Source: JACVRW01 sp963814095 (GTDB lineage Bacteria > Actinomycetota > Thermoleophilia > Solirubrobacterales > Thermoleophilaceae). Taken from it: a stretch of 64,000 bases of DNA. The stretch is taken from positions 65,744 to 129,743 of the forward strand of contig CAWFBT010000024.1 in the NCBI GenBank assembly GCA_963814095.1, read 5' to 3'. A program made the position numbers and the translations under genes. This document shows, piece by piece, positions 21,793 to 30,467 of the stretch (positions are counted from its first letter, which is position 1; each line of letters opens with the position of its first letter). Below the pieces are notes generated by a model. That model was not told the DNA's origin. It saw only the letters and a list, made by a program, of their open reading frames with translations, and did no database searches.

Positions 21793-22925
21793 GCAGCGCC
21801 GACGTCGCGATTGTCGGGGCCGGCATCGTCGGCTGCGCCACGGCGTACGAGCTCGCGCGCCGGGGGGTGCGCGTCCGGCTGATCGACCGGGGCGAGGTCT
21901 CGGGCGGCACGACCGGGCTCGGCGAGGGCAACGTGCTGTGCTGCGACAAGCGCCCCGGGCCCGAGCTCCTGCTGGCGCAGCTCGGGCTTGCCCTCTACGA
22001 CGAGCTGGAGGAGCTGCTCGGCGCGGAGGCCGGGATCAGGCGCAAGGGCGCGCTCGTCGTGCACGCGGGAGCGGAGTCGTGGGAGGCCGAGCCCGAGCGC
22101 ATCGCGGGACTGCGCGCCGCCGGAATCGACTGCGAGCTGCTCGAACCGGACCAGGTGCGGACAGCCGAGCCCGAGCTGAGCGGCGAGCTCCTGGGCGGCT
22201 CGTCCTTCCCGCGCGACCTCCAGTGTGCACCGCGCGCGATCGCCCGCGCGCTGGCGCGCGAGGCCGAGCGGCTCGGCGCACGGGTCGAGACCGGCCGCGC
22301 GGCGGAGTCGATCGAGGTCGCCGGAGGGCGCGTTAGCGGCGTGGGCGTGGCCGCGGCCGACGTGGTGGTGCTCGCCGCAGGAGCATGGAGCGCGACGCTC
22401 GCCCGCAGCGCCGGCCTCGAGCTGCCGCTCGAGCCGCGCAAGGGTCAGCTCGTCCGGCTCGAGCAGCGCCCGGGCTTCCTGCAGCGCAAGGTGATCGACG
22501 GCTCCTACATGGCCGCCGTCGAGAGCGAGGACGCCGGTCTCGCAGTGAGCACCGTCGTGGAGACGACGCTCGACGGCCACGTGCTGGTGGGGTCGAGCCG
22601 CGAACGGCTCGGCTTCGACGTCTCGGTCGATCCCGCCGTGAGCGCCGCCCTGCTCGAGAGCGCCGCGCGGATCGCCCCCGGCGTTCGCGCGCTCAGGGTC
22701 GACGGCGAGTGGGCCGGCCTGCGTCCGTGGCTGCCGGGCGGTCTGCCCGCGATCGGCCGCTCGCAGGCCGCCGAGGGACTCTGGATCGCGACCGGGCACG
22801 AGGGTGCGGGCGTGGCGCACGGGCCGATCACCGGACGGCTCGTCGCGCAGGCGATCTGCGGAGAGCGGACGGCGCTCGACCTGGCGCCGTTCAGCCCGGA
22901 CCGCTTCGCCGTCAGCCCAGGTTGA
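21789..22925 (+). CDS. FAD-dependent D-amino-acid (hydroxy-D-proline) oxidase/dehydrogenase
   Basis: A 378-residue DAO-family flavoprotein with the Rossmann dinucleotide motif ADVAIVGAGIVGCATAYELA and the C-terminal GLRPWLPGGLPAIGRSQAAE, GLWIATGHEGAGVAHGPITG. Following an epimerase, it most likely oxidises cis-4-hydroxy-D-proline to the pyrroline. There is no ATG, GTG or TTG between 21549 and the FAD motif; the only sensible start is the CTG at 21789, which overlaps the epimerase stop as CTGA. Its 3' end overlaps the convergent ALDH gene by 14 bases. Confidence 0.85.
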   Translation: MSSADVAIVGAGIVGCATAYELARRGVRVRLIDRGEVSGGTTGLGEGNVLCCDKRPGPELLLAQLGLALYDELEELLGAEAGIRRKGALVVHAGAESWEAEPERIAGLRAAGIDCELLEPDQVRTAEPELSGELLGGSSFPRDLQCAPRAIARALAREAERLGARVETGRAAESIEVAGGRVSGVGVAAADVVVLAAGAWSATLARSAGLELPLEPRKGQLVRLEQRPGFLQRKVIDGSYMAAVESEDAGLAVSTVVETTLDGHVLVGSSRERLGFDVSVDPAVSAALLESAARIAPGVRALRVDGEWAGLRPWLPGGLPAIGRSQAAEGLWIATGHEGAGVAHGPITGRLVAQAICGERTALDLAPFSPDRFAVSPG

Positions 22926-24405
22926 CCCAGACCGTCTTGTTCTCGAGGTAGGCCTCGAGCCCCTCGCGGCCGTGCTCGCGGCCGACGCCCGAGGCCTTGA
23001 AGCCACCGAACGGCGCCGACGGGTCACCCGCGCTCCAGGTGTTGATCCAGATGTCGCCCGCCCGCAGCAGCGCGGCGAGCTGGTGCGCCTTCGCGATGTC
23101 GCGGGTCCAGACGCCGGCGGCCAGGCCGTACTCGGTGTCGTTGGCGCGCCGCGCGACCTCCTCGATCGAGTCGTAGGGGAGTGCGACGAGCACAGGGCCG
23201 AAGATCTCCTCGCGGGCGATCGTGAGGTCGTCGCTGGTGGCGCTGAAGAGGGTGGGCTCGACGAACCAGCCGTCGCCCTCGAGGCTGTCGCCACCCGTGA
23301 GCAGCTCGGCGCCCTCGTCCTTGCCCTTCTCGATGTAGCCGCGCACGCGCTCCTCCTGCTCCGCCGAGATCAGCGGCCCGATCTGGGTGCCCGGATCGAG
23401 CCCGGGGCCGATGCGCGCCTTGCCTGCCGCCTCGATCAGCCCGCTCATGACGTCGTCGTACTGGTCCGAGTGCACGAACAGGCGTGAGCCGGCGTTGCAG
23501 GCCTGGCCGGCGTTGTAGTAGATCGCCTGATAGGCGCCCCTCACCGCCTGCTCGAGGTCGGCGTCCGGGAGGATGATGTTGGGCGACTTGCCGCCGAGCT
23601 CGAGCGTCACGCGCTTGAGCGCCCTGCCCGCCTTGCCGCCGATCTCGCGGCCGACGACCGTCGAGCCGGTGAAGGCGATCTTGTCGACGCCCGGGTGGTC
23701 GACGAGCGCCGCCCCGGTATCGCCGTCGCCCGTGATCACATTGAGGACTCCGTCCGGCAGCCCCGCCTCGAGCGCCAGCTCGCCGAGCCGCAAGGCGGTC
23801 AGCGGGGTCTGCTCCGCAGGCTTCAGGACGATCGTGCAGCCGGCCGCGAGCGCCGGGCCGATCTTCCACGCCGCCATCAGGATGGGGAAGTTCCAGGGGA
23901 TTATCTGACCGGCGACGCCCACCGGCTCCTTGCGGGTGTAGCAGTGCATCCCGTGCTGCGCGACGGGCAGTACCTCGCCGGTGATGTGAGTCGGCCAGCT
24001 GGCGAAGTAGCGGATGTGCTCGGCCGCGAGCTTCACGTCGACGCGCTTCGCGAGCTTCACCGGCTTGCCGTTGTCGAGCGACTCGAGCTCGGCAAGCTCG
24101 TCCGCGTTCGCGTCGATCGCGTCGGCGAACGCAAGCATCGCGCTCGTCCGCGCGGCGGCGGAGATCCCAGTCCAGCGTCCGTCCTCGAACGCCTCGCGGG
24201 CGGCGCGTACGGCCCGGTCGACGTCCTCCGCGCCCGCGTAGGGCACAGCTGCGATCAGGCGTCCGGTGGCCGGATCGAGCGTGTCGAAGGTGCGTCCGTC
24301 CGCTGCCTCCAGCCGCTCGCCGCCGATCACCAGGCGGTGCGGGCCCGCGGCAAAGGCGCGCGCCGGTTCGGAGAGGGCGTCGGGAAGCGCTTGAGCGGTC
24401 GTCAT
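22912..24405 (-). CDS. NAD(P)-dependent aldehyde dehydrogenase
   Basis: A 497-residue ALDH. The catalytic cysteine lies in YYNAGQACNAGSRLF, the general-base glutamate in VTLELGGKSPNIIL, and the cofactor motif is IAFTGSTVVGREIGG; PWNFPILMAAWKIGPALAAG is standard. It is third in a minus-strand operon behind an alcohol dehydrogenase and a 2-oxo acid hydratase. It could oxidise the aldehyde made by that operon. It might also supply the 2-oxoglutarate semialdehyde step missing from the hydroxyproline genes that converge on it. Confidence 0.9.
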   Translation of the reverse strand: MTTAQALPDALSEPARAFAAGPHRLVIGGERLEAADGRTFDTLDPATGRLIAAVPYAGAEDVDRAVRAAREAFEDGRWTGISAAARTSAMLAFADAIDANADELAELESLDNGKPVKLAKRVDVKLAAEHIRYFASWPTHITGEVLPVAQHGMHCYTRKEPVGVAGQIIPWNFPILMAAWKIGPALAAGCTIVLKPAEQTPLTALRLGELALEAGLPDGVLNVITGDGDTGAALVDHPGVDKIAFTGSTVVGREIGGKAGRALKRVTLELGGKSPNIILPDADLEQAVRGAYQAIYYNAGQACNAGSRLFVHSDQYDDVMSGLIEAAGKARIGPGLDPGTQIGPLISAEQEERVRGYIEKGKDEGAELLTGGDSLEGDGWFVEPTLFSATSDDLTIAREEIFGPVLVALPYDSIEEVARRANDTEYGLAAGVWTRDIAKAHQLAALLRAGDIWINTWSAGDPSAPFGGFKASGVGREHGREGLEAYLENKTVWVNLG

Positions 24406-24448
24406 GCGCGGAACCCTACGCGTCGCCGGGTGCTGATCGGAGCGGGTG

Positions 24449-25084
24449 CTAGTCGGAGAAGGCCAGCTCGACGGCGCCGATGCCGTCGAGCTCGAGCCGC
24501 ACGTGGTCGCCGGGCGCGGCCTTGTGCGGGGGTGCGAGCACGCCGGTGATGATCCTGTCGCCGGCGTGCAGCTCCTCGCCGGCTGCGGCGAGCCGGTCGG
24601 CGACCACGCCGACCATCTCGTCGAGCCGCGCCCCGGCGGTCTGCCCGTCGATCTCGTGCTCGGTCTCGCCGTTCACGACGATGCGCGCATGGCCCGGCTG
24701 CGTCGTCTCGACGCGCGGCCCGAACGTGACGGCGCGGTTGAATATGTCGCCGGCCAGGATCTGCTCGAGCTCGATCGAGAGGTCGGGCGGGTCGGTCAGC
24801 TCGAGTGCGGGCAGCAGTGCGACGATCGAGCACCCGTCGTCGCCCAGCTCGACCGCCACCTCGGACTCGACGACCACCTCTCCGTGGTCACCGAGCGACC
24901 AGGTCGCGCCGTCATCGAGGAGGGCGTCACTGGTGAGGAAGCCTGCGAGCGGCCGGTCGATCCCGAGCTTCGCCTGGATCTCCGGGACGTTGAAGCCGAT
25001 CTTCCAGCCGATCGGCTCGGCGCCCTGCGCGAGGATCTCGCGGCGACGCACGAGCTGAGCCATCATGCCCTGCTCCACGCTCAT
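24449..25084 (-). CDS. Fumarylacetoacetase-fold hydratase/decarboxylase (2-oxopent-4-enoate hydratase-like)
   Basis: A 211-residue protein of the MhpD / 4-oxalocrotonate decarboxylase branch. The pattern GWKIGFNVPEIQAKLGIDRP, LAGFLTSDALLDDG, VVVESEVAVELGDDG, DIFNRAVTFGPRVE and DRIITGVLAPPHKAAPGDHV places metal-ligand acidic residues where expected. It is shorter than the usual 260, mainly at the N-terminus. The ATG at 25084 overlaps the alcohol dehydrogenase stop. With ADH and ALDH around it, it suggests catabolism of a sugar acid or aromatic ring-cleavage product through an enol acid. Confidence 0.8.
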   Translation of the reverse strand: MSVEQGMMAQLVRRREILAQGAEPIGWKIGFNVPEIQAKLGIDRPLAGFLTSDALLDDGATWSLGDHGEVVVESEVAVELGDDGCSIVALLPALELTDPPDLSIELEQILAGDIFNRAVTFGPRVETTQPGHARIVVNGETEHEIDGQTAGARLDEMVGVVADRLAAAGEELHAGDRIITGVLAPPHKAAPGDHVRLELDGIGAVELAFSD

Positions 25085-26115
25085 GGCGTCATCACGATCT
25101 TGAGGGCCTCGCGGCGGTCGTACACGGCGTAGGCCTCCGCGGCCTCCTCGAGGGGCATGTGGTGCGTCACGAGCGGCGAGGGGTCGAGCACGCCGGCCTC
25201 GAGCATCGCGAGCACACGGTCGACGTGGCCGATCACGTTCGCGTGGCCTGTCTTGATCGTCAGCGCCTTGATCCAGACGACGCCCATGTGCACCTCGGTG
25301 CGCTCGGCGTACACACCGATGACGGACACCGTGCCGGCCTTGCGGGCCATGCGGCAGGCGAGCTCGAGCGCGTCCGGATGCCCGACCGCCTCGATCGCGG
25401 AGTCGACGCCGCGCCCGCCGGTCGCCTGCTTTACGGCCGCTCGCGGATCCTGCTCGGTCAGGTGCACGGGCTCGGCGCCGAACGAGCGCGCCAGCTCGAG
25501 CCGGTCCGCCACGGTGTCGACGGCGATCACACGCGCCGCTCCCGCCGCCTTCGCGGCTTGAACCGCGCACAGCCCGACCGGACCGAGGCCGAGGACCGCC
25601 GTGCTGTCGCCCGGCCGCACGCCCGCCTGGTCGACGGCGTGCCAGCCGGTTCCCATCACGTCGCCGGCGAACAGCGCGACGTCGTCGCTCATCCCGGCCG
25701 GAACGCGTCGTAGCGTCAGGTTCGCGTGCGGGACGAGCACCTGCTCGGCCTGCGCTCCCTGCAGTGAGCCGAGCGTCCTGCCGTGGCCGAAGACCCTGCC
25801 CTCGTCGCACTTGTGGAAGTCACCGCGGCGGCAGAAGAAGCAGTTGCCGCAGGCCGAGCAGTAGCAGCCCAGGACGCGGTCGCCCTCGGCGACATCGGTC
25901 ACGCCGTCGCCCGCGGCGACGACAGTCCCGACGAACTCGTGCCCGAGCGTGAAGCCCGGCTCGATCACGACTCGGCCGTGGTAGATGTGCAGGTCGGAGC
26001 CGCAGACGCCGGTCGCCTCGACGCGGACGACGGCGTCGTCGCGCTCGATCAGCTCCGGCTCGGGGCGTTCCTCGACACGGACCTTGCCGGGGGCCTGGAA
26101 GGTCACGGCCTGCAT
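25081..26115 (-). CDS. Zinc-dependent medium-chain alcohol/polyol dehydrogenase
   Basis: A 344-residue MDR enzyme: catalytic-zinc residues in EATGVCGSDLHIYHGR and FTLGHEFVGTVV, a structural-zinc lobe with four cysteines (CYCSACGNCFFCRRGDFHKC), and the NAD-binding AVLGLGPVGLCAVQAAKAAG. The substrate may be an alcohol, polyol or sugar acid. It is the first gene of the operon ADH-hydratase-ALDH. Start ATG 26115 is divergent from the Lrp-type gene at 26144. Confidence 0.9.
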   Translation of the reverse strand: MQAVTFQAPGKVRVEERPEPELIERDDAVVRVEATGVCGSDLHIYHGRVVIEPGFTLGHEFVGTVVAAGDGVTDVAEGDRVLGCYCSACGNCFFCRRGDFHKCDEGRVFGHGRTLGSLQGAQAEQVLVPHANLTLRRVPAGMSDDVALFAGDVMGTGWHAVDQAGVRPGDSTAVLGLGPVGLCAVQAAKAAGAARVIAVDTVADRLELARSFGAEPVHLTEQDPRAAVKQATGGRGVDSAIEAVGHPDALELACRMARKAGTVSVIGVYAERTEVHMGVVWIKALTIKTGHANVIGHVDRVLAMLEAGVLDPSPLVTHHMPLEEAAEAYAVYDRREALKIVMTP

Positions 26116-26143
26116 GGGAGCGGCACGCTATAGGGTCGGCGCC

Positions 26144-26419
26144 ATGACGAACGCCGTGGTTCTGATCAAGGCCGAGCGCGATGCGATGGCGACGCTCGGG
26201 GGCGAGCTGGCCGAGGTCGAGGGAGTCTCCGAGGTCTACACGGTGACGGGCCAGTGGGACTTCGTCGCGATCCTGCGCGTCAAGGCCCCCGAGGATCTCG
26301 CGGAGCTGGTCACGGGCCGAATCGCCAAGGTCGCGGGCATCGCCGACACCTACACGATGGTCGCCTTCGAGATGTTCTCCCGCCACGACATCGAGGCGAT
26401 GTTCTCGATCGGCGCTTAG
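26144..26419 (+). CDS. Stand-alone Lrp/AsnC ligand-binding (RAM) domain protein
   Basis: A 91-residue protein: MTNAVVLIKAERDAMATLGG, VSEVYTVTGQWDFVAILRVK and DTYTMVAFEMFSRHDIEAMF. This is the RAM amino-acid-binding domain without the DNA-binding half. Such SraA-like proteins can bind amino acids or associate with full Lrp regulators. Starts 28 bases from the divergent ADH gene. The frame is open upstream but there it is antisense to ADH. Confidence 0.85.
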   Translation: MTNAVVLIKAERDAMATLGGELAEVEGVSEVYTVTGQWDFVAILRVKAPEDLAELVTGRIAKVAGIADTYTMVAFEMFSRHDIEAMFSIGA

Positions 26420-26424
26420 CCGGC

Positions 26425-27189
26425 GTGACGGAAGCCTTCTTCGAGCAGGACCGGGACCTGCTGGTCCCGAGCGAGCTCACACGCGGGCCCTGGGACCCGG
26501 GCGCGCAGCACGCGGGCCCGCCGTCGGCGCTCGTCGCGCGCGCCGTCGAGCGCTTCGAGCCGCGCGCGGGCATGCGCGTCGGCCGCATCACGCTCGAGAT
26601 CCTGCGGCCCGTGCCGCTGGCGCCGTTGTCGGTCCGAGTCGAGCTCGTGCGTCCCGGGCGCAGCGTCGAGCTGCTCGAGGCGACCCTCTCGGGGCCCGAT
26701 GGCGAGCTGATCCGCGCGCGTGCGTGGCGCGTGCAGGAGAGCGATCTCCGGCTCGACGAGCAAGAGCCGCCGCCGCCCGGCCCGGAGGCCGGGGCGCAGG
26801 GCGAGTTCTTCGAGACCGGCGAGGAGGTCGGCTACCACACGGCGATGGAGTACCGCTTCGTCAGCGGCGGCTTCCTCGAGCGGGGGCCGGCGCTCGTTTG
26901 GATGCGGCCGCGCGTGGCGCTCGTCGCAGGCGAGCAGACGAGCCCGCTCGAGCGCGTCTTCATCGCAGCCGACTCGGGAAACGGCGTTAGCGCCGCGCTC
27001 GACTGGCGCAGCACGATCTTCATCAACACCGACCTCACCGTCCACCTGCTTCGCGAGCCCGTGGGCGAGTGGGTCTGCCTGGACGCGGTCACGCACGTCG
27101 ACGGCGTGGGAATGGCCGACAGCGCCCTCTATGACGAGCGCGGCCGCATCGGCCGGGCGGTCCAGACGCTGCTCGTCAGGTCGCGCTGA
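26425..27189 (+). CDS. Thioesterase-family protein (double hotdog)
   Basis: A 254-residue acyl-CoA thioesterase-like protein: TRGPWDPGAQHAGPPSALVA, RITLEILRPVPLAPLSVRVE, GMRVG near the first hotdog helix, then a second hotdog ending FINTDLTVHLLREPVGEWVC and LDAVTHVDGVGMADSALYDE. The fold is shared with TesB-like enzymes. GTG at 26425, six bases after the previous stop, suggests an operon with the RAM protein. Confidence 0.8.
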   Translation: MTEAFFEQDRDLLVPSELTRGPWDPGAQHAGPPSALVARAVERFEPRAGMRVGRITLEILRPVPLAPLSVRVELVRPGRSVELLEATLSGPDGELIRARAWRVQESDLRLDEQEPPPPGPEAGAQGEFFETGEEVGYHTAMEYRFVSGGFLERGPALVWMRPRVALVAGEQTSPLERVFIAADSGNGVSAALDWRSTIFINTDLTVHLLREPVGEWVCLDAVTHVDGVGMADSALYDERGRIGRAVQTLLVRSR

Positions 27190-28078
27190 CCCGCGCTCGG
27201 AGCGCCTCGACGAGCACGTCGAGCGCCGGGCGGGCGGCGGCGCCCCGGCGCGCGGCCGCGAACAGCTTGCGCTCGAGGCCGCCACCGGCCACGGGCCTCA
27301 ACGCGAGGCCGCGCCCCTCGCTGGCTCCGCCAAGCGACGGAACGAGCGCAACCGCGAGGCCGGACCGCGAGATGTCGAGGAGCGTGCCGAAGTCGGTCAC
27401 GCGGTGGCGGATCAGCGGCTCGAAGCCGGCGGCGCGACAGGCGCCCTCGACCATACTCGCGTAGCTGCTGCCTTCCCACGGGGTGGCCCAGGGCTCATCC
27501 GCCAGGTCGGCGAGAGCGACGGGCCCGCCCTTGCGCGCCACGGGATGCCGGGCGGGGAGGGCCACCCACAGCTCGTCCGCGCCGAGCTCATGGCGGATCA
27601 GGCGCGGGTCACGCGCCCGCAGCGCGTGCGGATACTCCTCCGCCACGACCAAGTCGAGTTCGCCGGAGCGCAGGCGGGGGAGGGCCGCCTCGGGCTCTTG
27701 GTCCACGAGCTCGCATACGAGTCCCGGATGCGTGCGCGCGAGCTGCTCGAACACCGGGACGAGCAGCCCGCGGGCGGCGGTCTGGAACGCAGCCACCCGG
27801 ACGGTGCCCGAGATCGCCTCGGCGTCCTCGAGCGCTGCGGCGGCCGCCTCGAGTCGCTCGAGAACGTCACGGCCGTGTAGCGCGAGCGTGCGGCCCGCGG
27901 CCGTCAGCACCACTCCACGCCCTACCGGCTCGAGCAAGGACCTCCCGGTCTCGTCCTCGAGCTTCGCGAGCTGCTGGGAGATCGCCGACGGTGTGTAGCC
28001 GAGCGCGTCGGCGACGGCGGTGAGGCTGCCTCGCTCGTCCAGCTCGACGAGCAGGCTGAGGCGGCTCGCGTTCAGCAT
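27176..28078 (-). CDS. LysR-family transcriptional regulator
   Basis: A 300-residue LTTR. The N-terminal winged helix reads RLSLLVELDERGSLTAVADA, LGYTPSAISQQLAKLEDETG; the effector domain begins near residue 95 (TVRVAAFQTAARGLLVPVFE). It is divergent from the LysE-type exporter at 28153 across a 75-base AT-rich gap, the usual regulator/exporter pairing (as in LysG-LysE), and most likely senses an amino acid and activates export. Confidence 0.9.
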   Translation of the reverse strand: MLNASRLSLLVELDERGSLTAVADALGYTPSAISQQLAKLEDETGRSLLEPVGRGVVLTAAGRTLALHGRDVLERLEAAAAALEDAEAISGTVRVAAFQTAARGLLVPVFEQLARTHPGLVCELVDQEPEAALPRLRSGELDLVVAEEYPHALRARDPRLIRHELGADELWVALPARHPVARKGGPVALADLADEPWATPWEGSSYASMVEGACRAAGFEPLIRHRVTDFGTLLDISRSGLAVALVPSLGGASEGRGLALRPVAGGGLERKLFAAARRGAAARPALDVLVEALRARVSAT

Positions 28079-28152
28079 CGTGTAGAAACACTAATAGATA
28101 ACACGTAGACATACGAGTTGTTCTTCACAGGCTGCGAGGCGATCCTGCTCGC
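28079..28152. promoter_or_regulatory. Shared LysR/LysE promoter region
   Basis: This 74-base gap is markedly AT-rich for the window (AACACTAATAGATAACACG at its centre) and separates the divergent regulator and exporter. It must hold both promoters and the LysR-type binding site. Confidence 0.5.
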
Positions 28153-28770
28153 ATGACCAGTTACCTCGCCTTCGTCGGAGTCGCCGCCGGAACGGTGCTG
28201 TTGCCCGGGCCGGACATGCTGGTCGTTCTGCGCACGGCGCTCGCCGCCGGCACGCGCAGCGGGGTCTGGGCGGCGCTTGGCTCGGGGACGGGCAACCTCG
28301 TCTGGGGCACCGCCACGGTGCTCGGCGTGACGGCCGTCCTGGCCGCATCCCCGGCGGCCTTCTCCGCGCTCAAGCTCGCGGGCGCCGCGTACCTCGCCTG
28401 GCTCGCCGCGCAGGCCCTGCGTGCCGCGTTGCGTGGGGACCTCCTCGCCGACCCCGATCCCACCGAGCCGCTGCCCTCCGCCGGGCGCGCCTTCCGGCGC
28501 GGCCTCGCGAGCGATCTTGCAAACGTGAAGGTCGGGCTCTTCTGGACGGCGCTCGTGCCGCAGTTCCTCGTCCCGAGTGCCGGCGTGGGGCCGGCCGCGG
28601 CGATGGTGCTGACGATGGCGCTGCTCTGCTTCGCCGGCATGGGCGCCTTCGCCGTGCTGGCCGGTCGCCTGCGGCCCGCGCTTGCGCGGCCGCTCGCGTC
28701 GCGCGTTGTGAACTCGCTCGTGGGCGTGCTGCTGATGGCGCTCGCGGCCGGCCTTGCCGTCGCTCACTGA
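28153..28770 (+). CDS. LysE-family amino acid exporter
   Basis: A 205-residue membrane protein with six hydrophobic segments and the RhtB/LysE motif GTVLLPGPDMLVVLRTALAA, GTRSGVWAALGSGTGNLVWG, KLAGAAYLAWLAAQALRAAL and FRRGLASDLANVKVGLFWTA. Exports amino acids such as lysine, arginine, homoserine or threonine. Regulated by the divergent LysR gene. ATG start at 28153. Confidence 0.9.
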   Translation: MTSYLAFVGVAAGTVLLPGPDMLVVLRTALAAGTRSGVWAALGSGTGNLVWGTATVLGVTAVLAASPAAFSALKLAGAAYLAWLAAQALRAALRGDLLADPDPTEPLPSAGRAFRRGLASDLANVKVGLFWTALVPQFLVPSAGVGPAAAMVLTMALLCFAGMGAFAVLAGRLRPALARPLASRVVNSLVGVLLMALAAGLAVAH

Positions 28771-28820
28771 GTAGGCCCCTCCCTACACTCCCGGGGCCGG
28801 TTCAGAGAGGAGACTGCAAG

Positions 28821-29240
28821 TTGACGTATTTCAAGGACGCGGACGAGGTGTACGCGTACATCGGCAGGCTGTTCGAGGAGCTCGCCGAGGATGACGAGCT
28901 GGCGCCGAAGTTCCGGAAGGCGAACACGATCGTCCAGTACCGGTACCGCGCGCCCGAGTCGCAGATCACCGTCAAGCTCGTCGAGGGCGAGGACGGCCAG
29001 GTCGACTGCGGCCCGACCTCGCTCGAGCCCGAGATCGTGATGACGATGGACGCCGACACCGCGCACCGCTTCTGGCTCGGCCAGGTCAACGTGACGGTCG
29101 CGCTCGCGCGCGGGCAGATAAAGGCGAAGGGCCCAGTGGCGAAGATCCTCAAGCTGGTCCCGCTGGTCAAGCCGGCCTTCCCGCGCTACCGGGGCATCCT
29201 CGAGCAGGCAGGCCGGGAGGATCTGCTCGAGGCTGCTTGA
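28821..29240 (+). CDS. SCP2 sterol-carrier-like protein
   Basis: A 139-residue SCP2-fold protein: YRYRAPESQITVKLVEGEDG, IVMTMDADTAHRFWLGQVNV and TVALARGQIKAKGPVAKILK. These bind lipids or acyl-CoA. Start is TTG at 28821, chosen for the GAGAGGAGACTGCAAG leader. The stop overlaps the start of the iron-dependent dehydrogenase (TGATG). Confidence 0.85.
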   Translation: MTYFKDADEVYAYIGRLFEELAEDDELAPKFRKANTIVQYRYRAPESQITVKLVEGEDGQVDCGPTSLEPEIVMTMDADTAHRFWLGQVNVTVALARGQIKAKGPVAKILKLVPLVKPAFPRYRGILEQAGREDLLEAA

Positions 29241-30466
29241 TGGAGGGGGCGGGCTCCGCCCTCGAGCCGACTCCGCTCGAGGGCTTCAAGGACTTCTACC
29301 AGTACGCGTCGCCGACGCGGGTGATCGTCGGCCGCGGCCTGCTCGAGTCGACCGGCTTCGAGTTCCTCAAGGACGGCGCGCACCGCGTCCTGATCGTGAC
29401 CGATCAGGTGATCCGCGGGACGGGGCTCGTCGAGAAGGTCGAGACCGGCGTCAGCGACGGTGGCCTCGAGGTCGCCGGCATCTTCGACGAGGTTCCACAG
29501 GACTCCTCGACGGCGGTCTGCGACCGCTGCGCGGAGGCGGCGCGCGCGGCCGGCGCGGACTCGTTCCTGGCGCTCGGCGGCGGCTCGGTGATGGATACGG
29601 CCAAGGTCGCGAACGCGGTCTTCACGCACGGGGGCACGGCGCGCGAGCAGGAGGGCTTCTTCCTGATGCCGCGCGCCGACGACGACATGGGCCGGCCGCA
29701 CGACATCGCGCCGCTCGCCTGCATACCGACCACCGCCGGGACGGGCAGCGAGGTGTCGATGGCCGCTGTCATCAAGGAGCCCGACGAGCGCATAAAGCTG
29801 GAGATCGCCGACTTCCCGCTCTTCCCGCGGCTCGCGATCCTCGACCCCGAGACGACGCGCACGCTGCCGGCGGCCGTGGCCGCCGCGACCGGGATGGACG
29901 CCATGACCCACGCGGTCGAGGGCTACGTCTCCCAGGACTGGAGCCCGCATCAGGACGCGCGCTCGCTGCAGGCGCTGCGCATGATCCGCCACAACCTCGA
30001 GCGCGCCGTCCAGGGCGGTGAGCGGGACGAGGAGGCGCGCGGCAACATGCTGATCGCGGCCAACCTCGCGATCACGCTCGCGCTCGGCTCGGTGCACGCG
30101 ATGTCGCACCCGGCGGGCGCGCAGTTCGGCGTGCCGCATGGCGTGGCGAACGCGATCCACCTGCCGCACGTGATCCGCTTCAACGCCCGCGGCGGCGACT
30201 CGATCGCCGAGCGTTACCGGGACATCGGCGACCTCCTCGGGCTCGAGACGGGCGGCGCGGCGGTCGATGCCGCGGACGCACTCGCGGATCACGTCGATGG
30301 ACTGGTCGAGCGGCTCGGGCTTCCCACCCGGCTCTCGCAGGCGGGCGTCCCCGAGTCCGGCATTCCAGCGCTCGTCGAGGGCGCGATGGGAGACGGCACG
30401 ACGCTCCTGAACCCGCGCGAGGCCGGCGAGGAGGACTACGCCGAGCTGTACCGGAGCGCGCTTTAG
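29240..30466 (+). CDS. Iron-containing alcohol dehydrogenase
   Basis: A 408-residue group III ADH. NAD-binding GGG motif in FLALGGGSVMDTAKVANAVF; a conserved PTTAGTGSEVS; metal ligands in AATGMDAMTHAVEGYVS (Asp), NLAITLALGSVHAMSHPAGA (His), and GVPHGVANAIHLPHVIRFNA (His). Reduces aldehydes or oxidises alcohols. ATG at 29240 is coupled to the SCP2 gene; a TTG three bases earlier is the alternative. Confidence 0.9.
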   Translation: MEGAGSALEPTPLEGFKDFYQYASPTRVIVGRGLLESTGFEFLKDGAHRVLIVTDQVIRGTGLVEKVETGVSDGGLEVAGIFDEVPQDSSTAVCDRCAEAARAAGADSFLALGGGSVMDTAKVANAVFTHGGTAREQEGFFLMPRADDDMGRPHDIAPLACIPTTAGTGSEVSMAAVIKEPDERIKLEIADFPLFPRLAILDPETTRTLPAAVAAATGMDAMTHAVEGYVSQDWSPHQDARSLQALRMIRHNLERAVQGGERDEEARGNMLIAANLAITLALGSVHAMSHPAGAQFGVPHGVANAIHLPHVIRFNARGGDSIAERYRDIGDLLGLETGGAAVDAADALADHVDGLVERLGLPTRLSQAGVPESGIPALVEGAMGDGTTLLNPREAGEEDYAELYRSAL

Positions 30467-30467
30467 C

